Numbered from the stretch's first letter, positions 9,386 to 19,022 are shown. The stretch is DNA of 64,000 nucleotides from Curtobacterium sp. L6-1 (GCF_018885305.1 NZ_CP076544.1:2728001-2792000); one strand, 5' to 3'. Program-made: numbers and translations. The notes: generated by a model from the letters alone, not told the origin.

Positions 9386-9862
9386 TCACGCCGTGGTGGT
9401 GCCCCGCCCGTCCTGGTCGTCCTCGTCCGGTGGCGGGGCGATGCACATCCGCTCGGCGACGAGGGCGCACACGGTCAGCACGATCCCACCGCCGAAGGCC
9501 ACCGCGTTCGGCAGGGTCGAGCCTAGCGAAGGCAGGACCGAGCGGGTCAGGAGGTACACGAGCAGCCCGAGCGCGAACGCACCGAACAGGGCGCCGCAGA
9601 TGCTCGACGCCTTCGCGAGGAACACCACCCGCGTCGCGTACATCGGGTCGACCCGGCGTTCGGCACGCCCCCGGGTCTGCCGGCGGATCGGCGCGGCCAT
9701 GAACAGCAGCGCGATGCCGATGAAGGCGAGCGTCAGTCCGAGGGGCACCGACATGAGGAGGGTCGGCGACTGCCGTGCGGTGAGCGCCGTGTCGAGGGCG
9801 AACCCCGCGACCGCGGCGACGACCGCGACGCTGACCAGCGTAGAGGCCCGGGTCGGCTTCAC
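9386..9862 (-). CDS. DUF3180 family membrane protein
   Basis: 158 aa with four predicted membrane helices (about 10-28, 35-57, 82-106, 115-140) and an acidic C-terminal tail. DUF3180 proteins directly follow folK in actinobacteria (Rv3605c in Mycobacterium tuberculosis), as here. The start GTG at 9862 shares 4 bp with the folK stop. Function unknown. Confidence 0.85.
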   Translation of the reverse strand: MKPTRASTLVSVAVVAAVAGFALDTALTARQSPTLLMSVPLGLTLAFIGIALLFMAAPIRRQTRGRAERRVDPMYATRVVFLAKASSICGALFGAFALGLLVYLLTRSVLPSLGSTLPNAVAFGGGIVLTVCALVAERMCIAPPPDEDDQDGRGTTTA

Positions 9863-10395
9863 GAGGTCGTCTCCGGTCGGGCGTCGGCCGGCTCGAGCAG
9901 GCGCGGCTCGTCCACCCGGACGGTGTCGTCGCCGAGCGCCGCGAGCAGGTCGACCACCGGTCCGTGGCCGGGCAGGACGGCGCCCGGGTCCGCGTCGGCC
10001 CAGGGTGCGAGCACGAAGGCCCGTTCGTGCGCCCGGGGGTGCGGGACGGTCAGCGTGGCGGTGTCGATCCGCTCGTCGCCGAACGTGACCACGTCGAGGT
10101 CGAGCGTGCGGTCGCCCCAGCGGACCTCGCGCGTGCGACCGTGCTCGTCCTCGATGCCGTGCAGGGCGTCGAGGAGCTCGTGCGGCGCGAGGTCGGTGTC
10201 GACCACGACGACGGCGTTCCGGTAGCGGGGCTTCGCCGTGTCGGGGCCGTCGAGGGTGACGGCGACCGACTCGACCTCGCGGCTGGACGACACCGGCCGG
10301 ACGCCGGGCAGCGCGGCGACCGCGGCAGCCGCGGCGCGGAGGGTGCTCCCCCGGTCGCCGAGGTTGGCGCCGAGGGCGATGACGGCCCGGGTCAC
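9859..10395 (-). CDS. folK: 2-amino-4-hydroxy-6-hydroxymethyldihydropteridine pyrophosphokinase
   Basis: Transfers pyrophosphate from ATP to 6-hydroxymethyl-dihydropterin, the step before dihydropteroate synthase. The product is 178 aa. HPPK motifs are clear: IALGANLGDRGSTL at the N-terminus, RYRNAVVVVDT, then RWGDRTLDLDVVTF with the catalytic Asp pair, and HPRAHERAFVLAPW. Its start overlaps the folB stop by 4 bp and its stop overlaps the DUF3180 start by 4 bp. Confidence 0.96.
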   Translation of the reverse strand: MTRAVIALGANLGDRGSTLRAAAAAVAALPGVRPVSSSREVESVAVTLDGPDTAKPRYRNAVVVVDTDLAPHELLDALHGIEDEHGRTREVRWGDRTLDLDVVTFGDERIDTATLTVPHPRAHERAFVLAPWADADPGAVLPGHGPVVDLLAALGDDTVRVDEPRLLEPADARPETTS

Positions 10396-10778
10396 TCCTC
10401 TTCCTCCGCGGGGGTGCCGGTGCGCTCACGGCGGATGGTGATGGAGACGTCCGTGAACGGCACCGTGATGGGTGCCTGCGGCTTGTGCACCGTCACCTCG
10501 GTCGCGAGGGCGGCCCGGTGCGTGAGGACGGCGGCGGCGATGCGCTCGGCGAGGGTCTCGATGAGGTCGACCGGGTCGCGCTCGATCTCGGCGACGACCT
10601 GCTCGGCGAGCACCCCGTAGTGGACCGTCTCGCCCAGGTCGTCCGCGTCGGAGGCGGCGGTGGCGTCGAGCTCGACCGCGACGTCGACGACGAAGTCCTG
10701 TCCGTCGGTACGTTCGTGGTCGAAGACCCCGTGGTGGCCGCGTGCGCGGACCCCGACGAGGCGGATGGTGTCCCTCAT
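10392..10778 (-). CDS. folB: Dihydroneopterin aldolase
   Basis: Converts 7,8-dihydroneopterin to 6-hydroxymethyl-dihydropterin and glycolaldehyde. 128 aa, standard length. Visible family features are IRLVGVRARGHHGVFDHERT at the N-terminus with the conserved His-Gly and Glu, the DLIETLAERIA helix and the C-terminal VTVHKPQAPI segment with its catalytic Lys. It is translationally coupled on both sides by 4-bp overlaps with folP and folK. Confidence 0.95.
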   Translation of the reverse strand: MRDTIRLVGVRARGHHGVFDHERTDGQDFVVDVAVELDATAASDADDLGETVHYGVLAEQVVAEIERDPVDLIETLAERIAAAVLTHRAALATEVTVHKPQAPITVPFTDVSITIRRERTGTPAEEEE

Positions 10779-11737
10779 GATCGAGCTGCCCTCCAGGCGT
10801 CCCAGACGTCGAGTACGGCGCGGGTCGGCGCCGGGTCGTGCACGCGGACGCCCCAGGCGCCGCGTTCGGCCGCGAGCAGGCTGATCGCCGCCGTGGCCGT
10901 GTCCCGCTCGGCCGGAGGTGCTCCGGCCGGGCTGCCGACGCCGTCGAGGAACCGCTTGCGCGACGCGGCGACGAGCACCGGCAGACCGATGGACGCGAAC
11001 CGGTCGTAGCCGGCCAGGATCTCCCAGTTGTGCCGCCCCTGCTTGGCGAAGCCGAGGCCCGGGTCGATGACGACCTGCTCCTGGCGGACGCCGAGCACGA
11101 TGAGCTCGGCCACCCGCATCTCGACCTCGCGCCGGACCTCCTCGACCGCGTGCACGTACTCGGCGTTGCGGTGCATCCGGTCGCTGTGCCCGCGCCAGTG
11201 CATGACGACGAACCCGACACCGGTCTCGGCGACCACGCGGACCATGTCCGGGTCTGCGAGCCCGCCGGAGACGTCGTTCACGATCGCGGCGCCCAGGTCC
11301 ACCGCGCGTTCGGCGGTGCCGGCGTTCATCGTGTCGACGCTGACCGGGATGCCCTCGGCGACGAGCTGCTGCACGACCGGCAGGACCCGCTGCTGCTCGA
11401 CCTCGACGGGGACCCGGTCGGCTCCGGGTCGGGTGGACTCCCCGCCGACGTCGACGAGGTCCGCCCCGGAGGCGACGAGGTGCCGGGCGTGCTCGACCGC
11501 GGCGTCGACGGCCAGGTGCAGGCCGCCGTCGCTGAACGAGTCGGGCGTCACGTTGAGGATGCCCATCACCCGGGTGGCGTCCCCGGTGGTGCGGTCACGG
11601 CGACGGCCGGTCACGACCTCCGGCACCGGTGCTGGTGCTCGGAGGTCGATCGCGACCGTCGCCGGCTCTGCTGCTGCTTCGCGCGCCCGGCTCACCTCGG
11701 CGAGCCGACGCGACCGTCTCGTCGGCAGGTCGGTCAT
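10775..11737 (-). CDS. folP: Dihydropteroate synthase
   Basis: Condenses p-aminobenzoate with the hydroxymethyl-dihydropterin pyrophosphate; the sulfonamide target. 320 aa, including a non-conserved N-terminal extension of about 55 residues rich in Arg, Ala and Glu. The core begins RVMGILNVTPDSFSDGG (pterin signature 1). DVGGESTRPGA follows, and later come SVDTMNAG, NDVSGG and IDPGLGFAKQ. Only 6 bp separate it from ftsH. In most relatives folE sits between ftsH and folP; no folE is present in this window. Confidence 0.96.
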   Translation of the reverse strand: MTDLPTRRSRRLAEVSRAREAAAEPATVAIDLRAPAPVPEVVTGRRRDRTTGDATRVMGILNVTPDSFSDGGLHLAVDAAVEHARHLVASGADLVDVGGESTRPGADRVPVEVEQQRVLPVVQQLVAEGIPVSVDTMNAGTAERAVDLGAAIVNDVSGGLADPDMVRVVAETGVGFVVMHWRGHSDRMHRNAEYVHAVEEVRREVEMRVAELIVLGVRQEQVVIDPGLGFAKQGRHNWEILAGYDRFASIGLPVLVAASRKRFLDGVGSPAGAPPAERDTATAAISLLAAERGAWGVRVHDPAPTRAVLDVWDAWRAARS

Positions 11738-11743
11738 GCCGGC

Positions 11744-13732
11744 CTACGCGGGGGCGATACCCGGGTTGCCGAACGGACGGTGACGACGCGGCTTGGAGGC
11801 GTCGATGCCGACGGGCTCCTCGGCGATCGCGGCGGCCTTGCCGGGCACCGCGATGGCGGGCAGGTCGCTCACCGGACGCTTGTCGCTCGAGAGCCACTGC
11901 GGGCGCTCGGGCAGCTTGCGGACGTCCTTGAAGATCTCCACGAGCTCCGGGGCGTCGAGCGTCTCCTTCTCGAGGAGCTCGCCGGCCAGGCGGTCGAGGA
12001 TGTCCCGGTTGGCGTTGAGCACCTGGTAGGCCTCGTCGTGCGCGGCCTCGAGCAGGGCACGGGTCTCGGCGTCGACGGTCTCGGCGATGTTCTCCGAGTA
12101 GTCGCGCCCCGTGCCGCCGCTCATGTCACGGCCGACGAAGGGCTCGCTCGAGCCGGAGCCGAGCTTGACCGAACCGACCGCGCGGCTCATGCCGTACTCG
12201 GTGACCATCTTGCGTGCGGTGCCGGTGGCCTTCTCGATGTCGTTCGACGCACCCGTGGTCGGGTCGTGGAAGACGATCTCCTCGGCGACGCGGCCACCCA
12301 TGGCGTACGTCAGCTGGTCGAGCAGCTCGTTGCGGGTGACGGAGTACTTGTCCTCGAGGGGCAGCACCATCGTGTACCCGAGCGCACGGCCACGCGGCAG
12401 GATCGTGATCTTCGTGACGGGGTCGGTGTGCCGCATCGCAGCCGCCGCCAGGGCGTGTCCACCCTCGTGGTAGGCCGTGATGAGGCGCTCCTGGTCGGAC
12501 ATGATCCGCGTGCGACGCTGCGGGCCGGCCATGACACGGTCGACCGCTTCGTCGAGTGCGCGGTTGTCGATGAGCTGCGCGTTCGAGCGGGCGGTGAGCA
12601 GCGCGGCCTCGTTGAGCACGTTCGCCAGGTCGGCACCGGTGAAGCCCGGCGTCTTGCGGGCGAGGAGCTCGAGGTCGACGCTCGCGGCGAGCGGCTTGCC
12701 CTTCGCGTGCACCTCGAGGATCTGCTTGCGGCCCTGCAGGCTCGGCGCGTCCACACCGATCTGACGGTCGAAGCGGCCCGGACGGAGCAGCGCGGGGTCG
12801 AGCACGTCGGGGCGGTTCGTCGCGGCGATGAGGATGACGTTCGTCTTGCCGTCGAAGCCGTCCATCTCGACGAGGAGCTGGTTCAGCGTCTGCTCGCGCT
12901 CGTCGTTGCCGCCGCCGATGCCGGCACCGCGGTGACGACCCACGGCGTCGATCTCGTCGATGAAGACGATGGCGGGCGAGTTCTGCTTGGCCTGCTCGAA
13001 GAGGTCGCGAACGCGGCTCGCACCGACACCGACGAACATCTCGACGAAGTCCGAACCGGAGATCGAGTAGAACGGCACACCCGCTTCGCCCGCGACGGCG
13101 CGGGCGAGGAGCGTCTTGCCGGTCCCGGGAGGGCCGTAGAGCAGGACGCCCTTGGGGATCCGGGCACCGACGGCCTGGAACTTCGCGGGCTCCTTGAGGA
13201 ACTCCTTGATCTCGTGCAGTTCCTCGATGGCCTCGTCCGAGCCGGCGACGTCCGCGAAGGAGACCTGCGGGTTCTCCTTGTTGTTCATCTTCGCCTTGGA
13301 CTTGCCGAACTGCATGACCTTCGAGCCGCCGCCCTGGGCGCTCGAGAGCAGGAACCAGAACAGGGCGCCGATGAGCAGGAACGGCAGCAGCGTCAGCAGG
13401 AGCGACACCAGGACGTTCGACTGCTGGACGTGGTCGTTGTAGCCCTTCGGCAGGTCCGCCTGCGAGACCGCCTCGACGACCTCGGTGCCGCGCGGGGTCG
13501 AGTAGTAGAACTGCTCGGTGCCCCCGTCGTTCCGGAGGGTCAGGTCCACGCGCTGCTCGGTGGAGTTGATGACGGCGGACGAGACCTTGCCGTCGGAGAG
13601 CTGCTCGAGGCCCTTCTGCGTGGAGATCTCCTGGGTGCCGGACTGGGCGATGAACGTCCATCCGACGAAGATCCCCACGAGCGCGACCAGTATCCAGATG
13701 TACGGCCCGCGGAGGATGCGCTTGAAGTCCAT
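11744..13732 (-). CDS. ftsH: ATP-dependent zinc metalloprotease FtsH
   Basis: Membrane-anchored AAA+ protease for quality control of membrane and soluble proteins. 662 aa. TM1 spans about 9-30, a periplasmic-side domain about 31-105, and TM2 about 107-130. The AAA module has Walker A GPPGTGKT at 200-207, a Walker B with [11 protein letters not shown], and the second region of homology. The zinc site HEGGH lies near 421. The disordered C-terminus ends with [16 protein letters not shown] plausible promoter lies 55-83 bp upstream. It heads the folate operon transcript. Confidence 0.98.
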   Translation of the reverse strand: MDFKRILRGPYIWILVALVGIFVGWTFIAQSGTQEISTQKGLEQLSDGKVSSAVINSTEQRVDLTLRNDGGTEQFYYSTPRGTEVVEAVSQADLPKGYNDHVQQSNVLVSLLLTLLPFLLIGALFWFLLSSAQGGGSKVMQFGKSKAKMNNKENPQVSFADVAGSDEAIEELHEIKEFLKEPAKFQAVGARIPKGVLLYGPPGTGKTLLARAVAGEAGVPFYSISGSDFVEMFVGVGASRVRDLFEQAKQNSPAIVFIDEIDAVGRHRGAGIGGGNDEREQTLNQLLVEMDGFDGKTNVILIAATNRPDVLDPALLRPGRFDRQIGVDAPSLQGRKQILEVHAKGKPLAASVDLELLARKTPGFTGADLANVLNEAALLTARSNAQLIDNRALDEAVDRVMAGPQRRTRIMSDQERLITAYHEGGHALAAAAMRHTDPVTKITILPRGRALGYTMVLPLEDKYSVTRNELLDQLTYAMGGRVAEEIVFHDPTTGASNDIEKATGTARKMVTEYGMSRAVGSVKLGSGSSEPFVGRDMSGGTGRDYSENIAETVDAETRALLEAAHDEAYQVLNANRDILDRLAGELLEKETLDAPELVEIFKDVRKLPERPQWLSSDKRPVSDLPAIAVPGKAAAIAEEPVGIDASKPRRHRPFGNPGIAPA

Positions 13733-13786
13733 GTGATCCGGGCCCGACGGCCCGACACCTTTCTCTGCCGGAAGTGCGTGCCCGTC

Positions 13787-13815
13787 AGCATACGGCCGTC
13801 ATTCTGTGGCGAGAA
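13787..13815 (-). promoter_or_regulatory. Candidate promoter of ftsH
   Basis: Read leftwards, TTCTCG (13810-13815) and TATGCT (13787-13792) are separated by exactly 17 bp and lie about 55 bp upstream of the ftsH start. The -10 hexamer is the same as in the tRNA promoter at 19384; the -35 is weak. Confidence 0.45.
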
Positions 13816-13901
13816 TGGGTGTCCTCTGCGGGCGAACTCCACGGTTGCCCGGTGACGTCCAGTGGATCACCCGGGCGGCGCTGGCCGGGCTGCGGGGAGG
13901 G

Positions 13902-14453
13902 TCAGGAGTAGACGTGCGGCGCGAGCACACCGATGCCCCGCAGGTTGCGGTAGCGCTCGTCGTAGTCGAGGCCGAACCCGACCACGAAGGCGTCGGGGAT
14001 CTCGAAGCCGGCGTACTTCACGTCGACCTCGACCTTGGCGGCCTCGGGCTTGCGGAGCAGGGCGACGATCTCGACGCTCGCGGCCCCGCGTGACTCGAGG
14101 TTCTGCTTGAGCCAGGACAGCGTCAGTCCGGAGTCGATGATGTCCTCGACGATGATGACGTCGCGGTCGTGCAGGTCGGTGTCGAGGTCCTTGAGGATCC
14201 GCACGACACCGGACGACTTCGTGCCGGAGCCGTACGACGACACGGCCATCCAGTCCATGCGCGCCTGCATCTTGAGGTGCCGCGAGAAGTCGGCCATCAC
14301 CATGACCGCGCCCTTGAGCACGCCCACGAGCAGCGGGTCACGCCCGGCGTAGTCCCGGTCCACCGCGGCGGCGAGTTCGGCGATCTTGTCGTCGATCTGC
14401 TCGGGGGTGAAGAGCACTTCGGAGAGGTCGTCCTGCACGTCGGAGAGTTCCAC
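13902..14453 (-). CDS. hpt: Hypoxanthine phosphoribosyltransferase
   Basis: Purine salvage enzyme converting hypoxanthine or guanine plus PRPP to IMP or GMP. 183 aa, standard. The PRPP-binding loop DVIIVEDIIDSG is at 98-109, the flexible catalytic loop SSYGSGTKSSG at about 72-82, and the C-terminal base-binding segment FVVGFGLDYDERYRNL is present. The gene lies 9 bp downstream of tilS, an association conserved across actinobacteria and firmicutes. Confidence 0.97.
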   Translation of the reverse strand: MELSDVQDDLSEVLFTPEQIDDKIAELAAAVDRDYAGRDPLLVGVLKGAVMVMADFSRHLKMQARMDWMAVSSYGSGTKSSGVVRILKDLDTDLHDRDVIIVEDIIDSGLTLSWLKQNLESRGAASVEIVALLRKPEAAKVEVDVKYAGFEIPDAFVVGFGLDYDERYRNLRGIGVLAPHVYS

Positions 14454-14462
14454 CGGACCAGC

Positions 14463-15503
14463 CTAACGTCCTGGCTGCGCCTGCCCCGCGGCGAAGAGCA
14501 CCCGGTCCCCGACGCGGGTGGCGGTGACACCCGGCAGGGTGATCGGCCCCTGCCCGTGCCAGTCCGTGACGAGCCGGCACACCTCGAGCGTCTGCGTCCG
14601 CGAGAGCGTCACGCCGAACTCCCCCTCGACCGCCAGCCGGACGAGTCGCTGCCGCAGGGCGGGCGGGTTCGCCGCGAGCCCCGGCACCGAGAGCGAGATG
14701 CCCGCCTCGGAGTGCTCGGCCAGGTCCTCCGCCATCTCCTCGGCGAAGTGGTCGAGGGCGGCGGCGTCCTCGCGGAGCTGGTCGGCGGTGCGGGCCAGGG
14801 CCTCGGGCACGCCGGTGCCGAGTTCGCGTTCGAGCACCGGCATGAGGGCGCTGCGGACGCGGACCCGCGTGAACGCCGGGTCCTCGTTCTGCGGGTCGTC
14901 CCACGGCACCAGCCCCGCGGCCGCGCACGCCTGCCGCGTGGTGGCCCGGCGGAGGCCGAGCATCGGTCGGCCGAGCGACGGACCCGGGCGGTCGGGACGG
15001 ACGAGCGGAGCCATCCCGGACAGGCTGTCCGGCCCGCTGCCGCGGAGCAGCCCGAGCAGCACCGTCTCCGCCTGGTCGTCGAGGGTGTGGCCGAGCAGGA
15101 CGAGGGGTGACCACTCGCTCGCCGCGACCCGCGCGATCGACGCGTGGCGGGCCTCCCGGGCGGCGGCCTCCGGCCCTCCCGCGGTGCCGACCGCGACCTG
15201 GTCGACGACGACGGGCGCCAGTCCGAGCGCGGCGGCCTTCCGGGAGGCCCGTTCCGCGACCGCCTCGGACCCGGCCTGGAGTGCGTGGTCGACGACCACC
15301 GCTCCGGCGAGCAGGCCCTGCTTCGGCGCCTCGAACGCGGTCGCGGCGGCGAGCGCGAGCGAGTCGGCCCCGCCGCTGAGGGCGACGAGGACCAGGTTGC
15401 CGTCGGCCAGGACCCCCTCGTCGCGGGCTCGGGTCAGGTGGGTGCGGACCGCCAGACGGACGGCGGCGACGGCCGGGTCCAGCCGGGGGCGCTCGGAGTT
15501 CAC
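14463..15503 (-). CDS. tilS: tRNA(Ile)-lysidine synthase
   Basis: Modifies the wobble cytidine of tRNA-Ile(CAU) to lysidine, changing codon and charging identity. 346 aa with an N-terminal PP-loop ATPase ([15 protein letters not shown] at 43-48), [20 protein letters not shown], and the tRNA-contacting PLV and [19 protein letters not shown] segments. The C-terminal half is a shorter, divergent TilS substrate-binding region. Two copies of the dispersed 11-mer CGGGAGGCCCG lie inside the gene (15148-15158 and 15241-15251). It is divergent from ppa by about 70 bp. Confidence 0.95.
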   Translation of the reverse strand: MNSERPRLDPAVAAVRLAVRTHLTRARDEGVLADGNLVLVALSGGADSLALAAATAFEAPKQGLLAGAVVVDHALQAGSEAVAERASRKAAALGLAPVVVDQVAVGTAGGPEAAAREARHASIARVAASEWSPLVLLGHTLDDQAETVLLGLLRGSGPDSLSGMAPLVRPDRPGPSLGRPMLGLRRATTRQACAAAGLVPWDDPQNEDPAFTRVRVRSALMPVLERELGTGVPEALARTADQLREDAAALDHFAEEMAEDLAEHSEAGISLSVPGLAANPPALRQRLVRLAVEGEFGVTLSRTQTLEVCRLVTDWHGQGPITLPGVTATRVGDRVLFAAGQAQPGR

Positions 15504-15572
15504 CCGGTAACGTTAGCCGGGCCGTCCCGACGGCGGACAGACCCATCACGACACCAGAACCAAGGAGTGCAC

Positions 15573-16064
15573 ATGGCCGCGTACGACGTCGTCGTCGAGA
15601 TCCCCAAGGGCAGCCGCAACAAGTACGAGGTCGACCACGAGACCGGTCGCGTGTACCTGGACCGCGTGCTCTTCACCTCGTTCGTCTACCCGACGGACTA
15701 CGGCTTCTTCGAGAAGACCCTGGCCGACGACGGCGACCCCGTCGACGCGCTGCTCCTGCTCGAGTACCCGACCTTCCCGGGCGTGGGCGTGAAGGTCCGC
15801 CCCGTCGGCGTCTTCAAGATGAGCGACGAGGCCGGCAACGACGCGAAGGTCCTCGTGGTCCCCGCGAAGGACCCGCGCTGGGCGCACATCCAGGACATCT
15901 CGGACGTCGACGACCAGACGAAGGCCGAGATCGCGCACTTCTTCGAGCGCTACAAGGACCTCGAGCCGAACAAGTGGGTCAAGGCCGAGGGCTGGGGCGA
16001 CGCCGCCGAGGCCGAGGCCATCGTGCAGGCCGGCCAGGCGGCCTACGTGCCCGCCGGTCACTGA
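15573..16064 (+). CDS. ppa: Inorganic pyrophosphatase
   Basis: Hydrolyses pyrophosphate to phosphate and so drives biosynthetic reactions. 163 aa, family I. Signature residues are visible in [25 protein letters not shown] and the metal-binding [16 protein letters not shown] (15562-15567) lies 5 nt before ATG 15573, fixing the start despite an open frame upstream. A strong hairpin follows the gene. Confidence 0.98.
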   Translation: MAAYDVVVEIPKGSRNKYEVDHETGRVYLDRVLFTSFVYPTDYGFFEKTLADDGDPVDALLLLEYPTFPGVGVKVRPVGVFKMSDEAGNDAKVLVVPAKDPRWAHIQDISDVDDQTKAEIAHFFERYKDLEPNKWVKAEGWGDAAEAEAIVQAGQAAYVPAGH

Positions 16065-16090
16065 CGCCGGGGCCTCGCGCCCCGCAACGC

Positions 16091-16122
16091 ACAACGCGCC
16101 CCGTTCCGACGGGGCGCGTTGT
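16091..16122 (+). terminator. Terminator hairpin after ppa
   Basis: ACAACGCGCCCCG (16091-16103) pairs perfectly with CGGGGCGCGTTGT (16110-16122) around a 6-nt loop, followed by CCTTTG. It lies between convergent ppa and the NlpC/P60 gene and may serve both. A further half-copy of the right arm (GGGGCGCGTTGT) repeats at 16130-16141. Confidence 0.8.
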
Positions 16123-16168
16123 CCTTTGTGGGGCGCGTTGTGTCCGTGGTGCGCCGTGGCGGGTCGCG

Positions 16169-17680
16169 TCAGACCGCGCCGGAGGGCCGCGCCACGTAGG
16201 GCAGGAGCTGGCTCGGCGTCCAGATCGGGCGCTCGACGACGCCGACCCGGGGGTTCGCGGCCTCGACCATCATGCCGCCGCCCGTGTAGATCGAGTCGTG
16301 GTACCCACCGGAAGCGGCACCGTTGTTCGAGTAGAACAGGATGTCGCCGGGCTGGCGCTGGGACATCGGCACGAGTCGGCCGATCGAACCGAAGTAGTTG
16401 TACTGCCAGACGACGTTGTGGCCGCCGGTCGCGATGCCCTGCGAGTTGTACGCCATCATCACGAGGCCGGAGCAGTCCCACGTGCTCGGGCCGGCGCCGC
16501 CCAGGACGTACGGCTTGCCGAGCTGCCCGCGCGCGTACGAGATCGCTCCGGCGGCCTTCGACGGGCTGCTGATCGGCTTGGGCGCCGGGGCGGGCGCGGG
16601 TGCCGGCTTCGGCGCGGCCGGCTTCGGCGCCGGGGCGGGAGCGGCGGGTCGCGGCGCTGCCGGCTTCGGCGCGGCGGGCTTCGGCGCGGCGGGCTTGGGC
16701 GCGGAGGGCTTGGGCGCGGCCGGCTTCGGGGCAGCCGGGGCCGGGACAGCGGGGTTCACCGGGTCCGAGGACGGACCCGAGCCCGTCGAGCCGCCGTCGC
16801 CGGAGTTGCCGCCGGTGCCGGCGTTGCTGTCGCCGTCGGTGTCCCCGGTGGTCGCGGCGGGACGAGACGCACCGCCGGATGCCCGTGCGGCGTCACGCTT
16901 CGCCTGCGCGGCGAGCGCGATCTCGGCCTGCTTCGCCTGCTCCGCCGTCCAGTAGGCCTGCTCGGTGGCGACCGTGGTGCCCTTGAGGAAGGCGAGCTGC
17001 TCGAGCACCTCGTCCTGGGCCTCCTGGCCGGCCTGCAGGTCTGCCTGTGCGTCGGCGGCGACGTCGTTGGCGGCGTCGAGGGCGCGCTTCGTGGCGGTCG
17101 TCGCGTCCGCGAGGGCCGTCGTGGCCTGGCGCTGCTGCGCCGCGAGGGAGTCGACCGTGCGCTGGTCGGCCTGCGCCCGCTCGAGCACGGTGGCCGACCG
17201 CTCGGACAGGTGCGACATCGTGCCGACCTGGTAGAGCAGGTCGTCGGCGTCGGTCGAGTCGACGAGCATCGAGGTCGACAGGTCGCCACCGCCGGAGCGC
17301 GAGAGCTCGACGACGAGTGCGGCGACCTGGCCGGCGGACCGGTCCGCCGCTGCCTGTGCCCGCTTCGACCGCGCGGTGAGGGCGTCGAGGGTGTCCTTCG
17401 CCTCCTGCTGCTCCGAGGCGGCGAGGGCGTACGTCTGCCCGGCTTCCTGCACCGTCGCGCCCGTGCGGTCGACCTTGTCCTGCAGCGTCGACATCCGGGC
17501 GGTGAGCGCGTCGACCGTGCGCTGCTGCTCCGCCTGGTCGTCCTTGGCGGCCTGCACGTCCTTCCACGACGGAGCGGAGGGTGCTGCCTGCGCCGGCACG
17601 GCGACCGCGAGGGACAGCCCCAGGCTGAGCATCGAGACGGTGGCGAGACCACAGGCGAGGGAACGTGCAGGCTTCTTCAT
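16169..17680 (-). CDS. Secreted coiled-coil NlpC/P60 peptidoglycan endopeptidase
   Basis: 503 aa. A signal peptide spans residues 1-32, with AQAA before the cleavage site. A long coiled-coil region (about 38-280) is followed by a Ser/Gly/Asp linker. Residues about 310-370 form a Pro/Ala/Lys-rich hinge built of AAPKP repeats. The NlpC/P60 catalytic domain has the nucleophile Cys403 in STWDCSGLVMMAYN and the base His461 in GGYHDSIY. The layout is that of CwlO/RipA-type D,L-endopeptidases, in which the coiled coil keeps the enzyme off until FtsEX or a partner acts. The gene is 31 bp downstream of the M23 hydrolase, with which it shares an N-terminal PxWxDVQAAK motif and the DLLYxxGxMSxLxE segment. 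Confidence 0.93.
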   Translation of the reverse strand: MKKPARSLACGLATVSMLSLGLSLAVAVPAQAAPSAPSWKDVQAAKDDQAEQQRTVDALTARMSTLQDKVDRTGATVQEAGQTYALAASEQQEAKDTLDALTARSKRAQAAADRSAGQVAALVVELSRSGGGDLSTSMLVDSTDADDLLYQVGTMSHLSERSATVLERAQADQRTVDSLAAQQRQATTALADATTATKRALDAANDVAADAQADLQAGQEAQDEVLEQLAFLKGTTVATEQAYWTAEQAKQAEIALAAQAKRDAARASGGASRPAATTGDTDGDSNAGTGGNSGDGGSTGSGPSSDPVNPAVPAPAAPKPAAPKPSAPKPAAPKPAAPKPAAPRPAAPAPAPKPAAPKPAPAPAPAPKPISSPSKAAGAISYARGQLGKPYVLGGAGPSTWDCSGLVMMAYNSQGIATGGHNVVWQYNYFGSIGRLVPMSQRQPGDILFYSNNGAASGGYHDSIYTGGGMMVEAANPRVGVVERPIWTPSQLLPYVARPSGAV

Positions 17681-17711
17681 ACGGGTCGGTGCCTCCTGGC
17701 AGTGCTCGTGC

Positions 17712-19022
17712 TCATACCGAGATCCCCCGCGCTGCCATGAAGGGGACGGGGTCGACGGCGGCGCCGTTCACCCGGGTCTCGAAGTGCAGGTGGCAGCCGG
17801 TCGACCACCCGGTCGAACCGACCTGGGCGATCTGCTGCCCGGCGGTGACGTGCTGCCCGGCGGACACCATGATCCCGCCGTCGACGACGTGCCCGTAGGC
17901 CGTCGAGATGCCGCCGCCGTTGTCGAGGATGACCTCGTTGCCGTAGCCGCCGCCGTTGCCCGCGAACGTCACGGTGCCGGACGCCGCCGCGTAGATCGGG
18001 GAGTAGCAGGCCGGTGCCAGGTCGACGCCCGCGTGCAGCGTGTAGACGTGCGTGTACGGGTCGACGCGGAGGCCGTAGGGGCTCGACTGGAAGCCGGCTG
18101 CCGGGCGGACCCACCCGGAGGCGGCCGCCGCGCCACCGGCGGGAGGACCGCCGGCCGCGGGGACGCCGCCGGTCGCGGCCGGCGGGAGGGCCTTCGCGGC
18201 CTCCGCCGCAGCCGCCGCACGGGCGGCCGCCAGGCGGGCCTGGCGCGCCTTCTCGGCGCGGACGCCCTTCTCGTAGCCGGCCTGCGTCGTCTTCGTCCGG
18301 GACGTCAGGAGGGCGAGCTGCGCCTCCAGACGGTCCTGGTTGGCCGTCTGCGCGGCGACCGCGGCCTGCGCCTGGTCGGCAGCGCCCTGGGCGGCGCGCA
18401 TCTTGGTCTGCGCCTCGTCGGCGAGGTCCCCGAGCGCCTGCTCGGCCACCTTCGATTTGTCGGCGAGCGACTGGGCGGTGCCGCGGTCCTGGCTCGCCTC
18501 GGAGTAGATGCCGTCGGCCTGCTCGGTGAGCTTCGACATGGCGCCGAGTTCGTAGAGCAGGTCGCCCGACCCGGACGGCTCGGTGAGGAGGTCCGTGGTC
18601 ACGCTGTCGGAGCTGGCCCGGCCGAGCTGCGCGGCGAGCTGGCCGGCCTGCGCCTCGGACGCGTCGGCGGTCGTCTCGGCCGCGTCGGCCTGCGACTGGA
18701 GCTTGCGCTGTTCGAGGGCCTTGCGGTCGTAGTTCGTCTGCGCGGTCTGGTACGCGGTACCGGCAGCGGCGGCGGCCTTCCGCTTCGCGGAGGACTCGGA
18801 CTCGAGCTGCCCGATGAGGTCCTCGATCTCGGACACCTTCGACGCCTGTGCGGCCTGCGAGTGCTTGGCGGCCTGCACGTCGTCCCAGGTCGGGTAGCTC
18901 GCTGCCGAGGCGGCACCCGTCGGCACGAGCGCCACGAGTGCCCCGGCCGCGAGCACGACGGTGACCCCGGCGGCCAGGAAGCGGCGACGGGGACGAGCGG
19001 GGAGGGAGGAGGGGATCGTCAT
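17712..19022 (-). CDS. Secreted coiled-coil M23 (LytM) metallopeptidase
   Basis: 436 aa. A signal peptide spans about 1-41 (Arg-rich n-region, AAGVTVVLAAGALVALV core, ASA cleavage). A coiled-coil domain (about 45-270) is followed by an Ala/Gly/Pro linker and a C-terminal LytM domain. The zinc-site motif HAGVDLAP and the catalytic HLHF, in GCHLHFETRVNG, are both present, so it looks active. It likely cleaves peptidoglycan cross-bridges. ATG 19022 is chosen because the signal peptide begins there; an open frame continues upstream. The N-terminal domain is clearly paralogous to that of the NlpC/P60 gene behind it, so the two may respond to the same activator. Confidence 0.92.
   Translation of the reverse strand: MTIPSSLPARPRRRFLAAGVTVVLAAGALVALVPTGAASAASYPTWDDVQAAKHSQAAQASKVSEIEDLIGQLESESSAKRKAAAAAGTAYQTAQTNYDRKALEQRKLQSQADAAETTADASEAQAGQLAAQLGRASSDSVTTDLLTEPSGSGDLLYELGAMSKLTEQADGIYSEASQDRGTAQSLADKSKVAEQALGDLADEAQTKMRAAQGAADQAQAAVAAQTANQDRLEAQLALLTSRTKTTQAGYEKGVRAEKARQARLAAARAAAAAEAAKALPPAATGGVPAAGGPPAGGAAAASGWVRPAAGFQSSPYGLRVDPYTHVYTLHAGVDLAPACYSPIYAAASGTVTFAGNGGGYGNEVILDNGGGISTAYGHVVDGGIMVSAGQHVTAGQQIAQVGSTGWSTGCHLHFETRVNGAAVDPVPFMAARGISV

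Noticed and set aside
10838..13855. Plus-strand frame of about 1000 codons across folP and ftsH
   Set aside because: Mirror of the real minus-strand genes; Arg/Asp/Gly/Val-rich with no domain and no start signal.
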